Both the position numbers and the translations under genes were made by a program. From positions 9,548,001 to 9,612,000 of the forward strand of contig NZ_CP102512.1 of assembly GCF_024612015.1 (NCBI RefSeq): DNA of 64,000 bases. Reading direction: 5' to 3'. The stretch comes from Streptomyces sp. CA-210063. Lineage in GTDB: Bacteria; Actinomycetota; Actinomycetes; Streptomycetales; Streptomycetaceae. Numbering within the stretch: the stretch's first letter is position 1; every line of letters starts with the position of its first letter. Positions 61,210 to 64,000 of this stretch are shown piece after piece. Below the pieces are notes generated by a model. That model saw nothing but the letters and a program-made list of their open reading frames with translations, had not been told where the DNA came from and made no database searches.

Positions 61210-62598
61210 GTGAGTGGTACGGGAAGGCGGCGCGCGGGTGGCGGTGGCGGGGGGACGCGACTGACGCGGCGGGGCCGGACGGTGAGCTGGCTCGCGGGCA
61301 GCGCGGCCCTGCTCGTCCTCGGTGTCGGAGGTGTCGGTGCCTGGGTCTACAAGGACCTGGACAACAACATCACCGGCGCCGATGTCGACGGCAAGCTCGG
61401 CGGGGACCGCCCGGTCAATCTCAGCCCGGGCTCCAAGAACATCATGGTCGTCGGCTCGGACAGTCGGGACGGGGCGAACGCGCGGTACGGCGGCGACGGC
61501 CTGACCACCATGCAGTCGGACACGCTGATGGTGCTGCACGTCCCGGCGAACCGGGAGTGGGCGACCGTGGTGTCGTTCCCGCGTGACTCATGGGTCGAGA
61601 TATCCGCGTGCGACAAGGGGGACGGCAGCACCTCCAGTCCGCACCTGGCGAAGATCAACGAGGCGTTCGCGATCGGCGGTGCGAGCGGCGAGGTCGCCGG
61701 GGCCGCCGCCTGCTCGATCAGGACGGTCGAGGAGAACACCGGACTGCGCATAGACAGCTTCATGTCGGTCGACTTCCAGGGCTTCAAGGGGATGGTCGAC
61801 GCCCTGGACGGCATCGAGGTCTGCCCCGAGCAGGCCATCAAGGACAAGAAGGCCCGCCTCGACATGGAGGCCGGCTGTCAGACCGTCGAGGGCGAGAAGG
61901 CGCTCGGCTACGTACGGACCCGCTACGCCGTCGGCGACGGCTCCGACATCGGACGCATCGGACGCCAGCAGGAGTTCATGGAGGCCCTGGCCGCCAAGGC
62001 CAAGTCGAAGCTGACCAGCCCCACGTCGCTCTACGACTTCCTGCAGTCCGCCACCAAGTCCCTGACCACGGACGAGGACCTCGCCGGCATCGACCCGCTC
62101 TACGACCTCGCCTCCGAGCTCAAGGGCATCCCGAGCGACCGGCTGACCTTCCTGACGGTCCCCAACTACCCCCGCGAGGCGGACGTCCCCACCGACAAGG
62201 CCAACATCGTCTGGCAGTACCCGCAGGCCGCCGACCTGTTCACCTCCCTCGCCAAGGACAAGGAGGTCGACAAGAAGCGGCTGCAGGCACAGGCGAAGAA
62301 CGACCTGGTCTACGCGTCCGCCGTACGCGTCCAGGTCCTCAACGGCACCGGTGTCACCGGGCGAGCGGGCGCCGTCGCCGAGAAGCTGCGCGAGGCGGGC
62401 TTCACCGTCGTCGGCACGGGCAACGCGCCCGAGAACACCGACGAGACCACGGTCGCCTACCCGGCCGACCTCACCCAGCAGGCGAAGGTCCTCACCTCGC
62501 GGCTGCCCGACACCAGGGCCACGCGGTCCGCGGACGCCGCCGCGGGGGTCGTGACCCTGGTCGTGGGGCCGGACCTCGACCTGGAGGAACTGCGGTGA
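61210..62598 (+). CDS. LCP-family (LytR-CpsA-Psr) cell-wall glycopolymer transferase
   Basis: About 462 residues. A short cytosolic Arg/Gly-rich start, one membrane helix (residues ~25-47; LAGSAALLVLGVGGVGAWVY), an LCP domain (residues ~75-240; VVGSDSRDG, SDTLMVLHV, SFPRDSWVEI, IDSFMSVDFQGFKGMVDALDGIEV, ALGYVRTRY) and a C-terminal LytR_C domain (VRVQVLNGTGVTGRAGAVAEKL). LCP enzymes attach teichoic acids or other glycans to peptidoglycan outside the cell. GTG 61210 follows GGGAGG; GTG 61186 is an alternative. Confidence 0.93.
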   Translation: MSGTGRRRAGGGGGGTRLTRRGRTVSWLAGSAALLVLGVGGVGAWVYKDLDNNITGADVDGKLGGDRPVNLSPGSKNIMVVGSDSRDGANARYGGDGLTTMQSDTLMVLHVPANREWATVVSFPRDSWVEISACDKGDGSTSSPHLAKINEAFAIGGASGEVAGAAACSIRTVEENTGLRIDSFMSVDFQGFKGMVDALDGIEVCPEQAIKDKKARLDMEAGCQTVEGEKALGYVRTRYAVGDGSDIGRIGRQQEFMEALAAKAKSKLTSPTSLYDFLQSATKSLTTDEDLAGIDPLYDLASELKGIPSDRLTFLTVPNYPREADVPTDKANIVWQYPQAADLFTSLAKDKEVDKKRLQAQAKNDLVYASAVRVQVLNGTGVTGRAGAVAEKLREAGFTVVGTGNAPENTDETTVAYPADLTQQAKVLTSRLPDTRATRSADAAAGVVTLVVGPDLDLEELR

Positions 62599-62660
62599 CC
62601 TGACGGACCTGTCGGCCCGTCAGCCGCCGCCTCCTCCGCGGTGAGGCGCGGTCCGCGGGG

Positions 62661-63554
62661 TCAGCTGCCGGTGAGGGAGATGGCCACGTCCGTGATGTTC
62701 AGGGGGAACTTGGCCCTGGCGGGGTCGGGGTCCACGAGGGTGGCCTGTCCGGTGAAGACGTTGATGGTGTAGAGGGAGGGCGTGCCGGCTCCGGAGGGGG
62801 CGAGGGTGGCGAAGGCGGCGTTGTCGATCGTCTTGCCGCCGCTCAGGGTGCTGTAGATGTCCATGCCGGCGTTGATCTGGGCATCGATGCCGAGGTTGCC
62901 GGTCGCGGAGAGCGTGCCGTTGTTGGCCGGGGACTGGATGACGACCTGGTCGCTGGTCGTGTTGATGTCGAACAGGGTGGTCGCCGTGGTCCCGTCGAGG
63001 TCGTTGTTCGTGTAGGCGGCGGCGGAGACGCCCTTGGTCGTGCCCTCGATCGGCGGGGTGGTGAGGTTCAGGTCCTGGATGGTCGTGTGGTCGTTGAGGT
63101 TGTGCCGCAGGTTCTGGCCGTTGTCGCTGATCACGCGCAGCCGGTCGGCCGCCGGGTTGAAGTCGACGCCGAAGTTCGTGCCGTTCAGCGCGTACTGGAG
63201 CTGGGACACCTTGGTGACCACGACGTCCTGGGTGCCCGTCGGGATCTTGATCGTGTAGATGCCGCCCTTGTTGCCCACGCCGTACATCAGGCCGTTCTGC
63301 ACCCGGAAGTCGATGCCGATCAGGCCCGTGTCGCCGCTGAGGCCGGTGACGGCCCTGACCCAGTTGAGTACGTCCGGCCGGTCGGTCCAGAACGCGGCCA
63401 TCAGGGTGCCGTCACCGGTGATCCCGTAGGCACGCAGGCTGGGGGTGGCGGCGGGGGCGGCCGAACCGGTGCCCGGAGTGCCGAGCATGAGCGCCGTCGA
63501 CGTGGCCATGACCGCGACCGCCGCCATGATTCTCTTTCTCTTGTCCGCTTTCAT
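62661..63554 (-). CDS. Secreted DUF4394-domain protein
   Basis: 297 residues with a signal peptide (MKADKRKRIMAAVAVMATST, cleavage near GSAAPA, residue ~33). The mature part repeats beta-propeller-like blocks (LIGIDFRVQNGLMYGVGNKGGIYTI, GVDFNPAADRLRVISDNGQNLRHNL, NLGIDAQINAGMDIYS) typical of DUF4394. Exported; no enzymatic motif. ATG 63554 follows GGGAGGG. Function unknown; similar proteins are widespread in actinobacteria. Confidence 0.9.
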   Translation of the reverse strand: MKADKRKRIMAAVAVMATSTALMLGTPGTGSAAPAATPSLRAYGITGDGTLMAAFWTDRPDVLNWVRAVTGLSGDTGLIGIDFRVQNGLMYGVGNKGGIYTIKIPTGTQDVVVTKVSQLQYALNGTNFGVDFNPAADRLRVISDNGQNLRHNLNDHTTIQDLNLTTPPIEGTTKGVSAAAYTNNDLDGTTATTLFDINTTSDQVVIQSPANNGTLSATGNLGIDAQINAGMDIYSTLSGGKTIDNAAFATLAPSGAGTPSLYTINVFTGQATLVDPDPARAKFPLNITDVAISLTGS

Positions 63555-63827
63555 CGGAGTTTCCCTCCCGTTTGAGCGAGCGCCATTGTGGGGCGCATGT
63601 CTGAGAATTCCCGTACTTCCGCCCGCACTGATTTCCGGACCGTGCCGGAGCCGCGCCGGAATGATGTGCCGCCGTGTTCCCCCAACGGGCGTGTACGCGG
63701 TTCTCATTAAGGCCGTTTCACAGCTCCTCCACAAGCGGAAGTGGTGACGGGAACGCCCCGATCCGGGAATTTTGCGCACTGTGACAAAAGCCTGCTCGAC
63801 AGGGTTGACGCCGATTTATGCGGAGTG

Positions 63828-64000
63828 ATGAACGCCGTCCGGATCTCGCCTGTCGGCCGGTTCGTCCGGAATGACATGCTCGCGTCCATGGGGAGCCTCT
63901 TCGCCGAACTGGCCCGGCAGGCGTCGACCAACGCCCGCCGCGAGGTCGAGACGTACGAGCGTGAGATCCCGGAGTTCGGGTTCCTGGACAAGGACCCCCG
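63828..64000 (+). CDS. N-terminal part of a probable PucR-type transcriptional regulator (truncated by window end)
   Basis: ATG 63828 with GGAG 4 bases upstream opens a frame that runs off the window end after 57 codons. The segment LFAELARQASTNARREVETYEREIPEFGFLDKDPR resembles the N-terminus of actinobacterial PucR/helix-turn-helix regulators. A later ATG (63876) could be the start. Cannot be confirmed from this fragment. Confidence 0.5.
   Translation, partial: MNAVRISPVGRFVRNDMLASMGSLFAELARQASTNARREVETYEREIPEFGFLDKDP

Overview
The window is very GC-rich actinobacterial DNA, almost certainly a Streptomyces chromosome. The support is codon use with G/C third positions, many GTG/TTG starts, GAF-ANTAR, LCP, SPW and DUF5709 proteins, SpoIIE-type phosphatases, an aerobic-type cobaltochelatase and SigB-type (GNNT-N14-16-GGGTAC) promoters. 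No tRNA, rRNA, CRISPR array, phage gene or intact transposase was seen.

Layout. 1-2.96 kb: end of a GntP-type permease, glucarate dehydratase and an MFS exporter. 3.1-17.8 kb: a cobalamin block with cobL-cobM, a B12-riboswitch-preceded btuCDF-type importer, cbiD, cobK, cobIJ, cobH, cobG, and a second B12 riboswitch in front of cobN. 17.9-24.6 kb: an APC-type permease, a zinc-ribbon protein, a SpoIIE phosphatase, an IclR regulator, a secreted GH16-type hydrolase and an SDR. 24.6-28 kb: small stress-type genes (DUF5709, SPW) mixed with probable remnants of cytochrome-oxidase genes. 28-34.1 kb: a minus-strand locus of GCS2 carboxylate-amine ligase, a hairpin, a 36-codon ORF, a glutamine-dependent amidotransferase and an S9 peptidase carrying a large decapeptide repeat insert. 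34.3-37.2 kb: a divergent Orn/Lys/Arg decarboxylase-family gene and small stress-type proteins. 37.4-52.1 kb: a glycoconjugate region with an intact minus-strand operon (epimerase, carbamoyltransferase, GT2, GmhB-like phosphatase, GT9, two GT4-like enzymes, GmhA-like isomerase, HldE). It also holds a second epimerase/GT9 pair whose epimerase is scrambled by two compensating frameshifts. 52.8-58.8 kb: stress-type genes (hemerythrin, SDR, ANTAR, FUSC, second SpoIIE phosphatase) and an SDR pseudogene. 59-64 kb: IlvD/Edd dehydratase, LCP protein, DUF4394 protein and the start of a probable PucR-type regulator.

How the parts may work together. The cobalamin block couples import and corrin-ring synthesis under two B12 riboswitches. 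The 41.9-52.1 kb operon contains isomerase, kinase/nucleotidyltransferase and phosphatase functions expected for an NDP-heptose, plus GT9 (heptosyltransferase-family) and carbamoyltransferase genes, which suggests a carbamoylated heptose-containing glycan or metabolite in a bacterium without LPS. The 28-34 kb locus resembles an osmolyte-dipeptide system but uses a GCS2 ligase and contains a translationally coupled microprotein; it is my leading candidate for something undescribed. SigB-type promoter matches around 26-55 kb indicate that much of the right half is general-stress/osmotic-stress territory.
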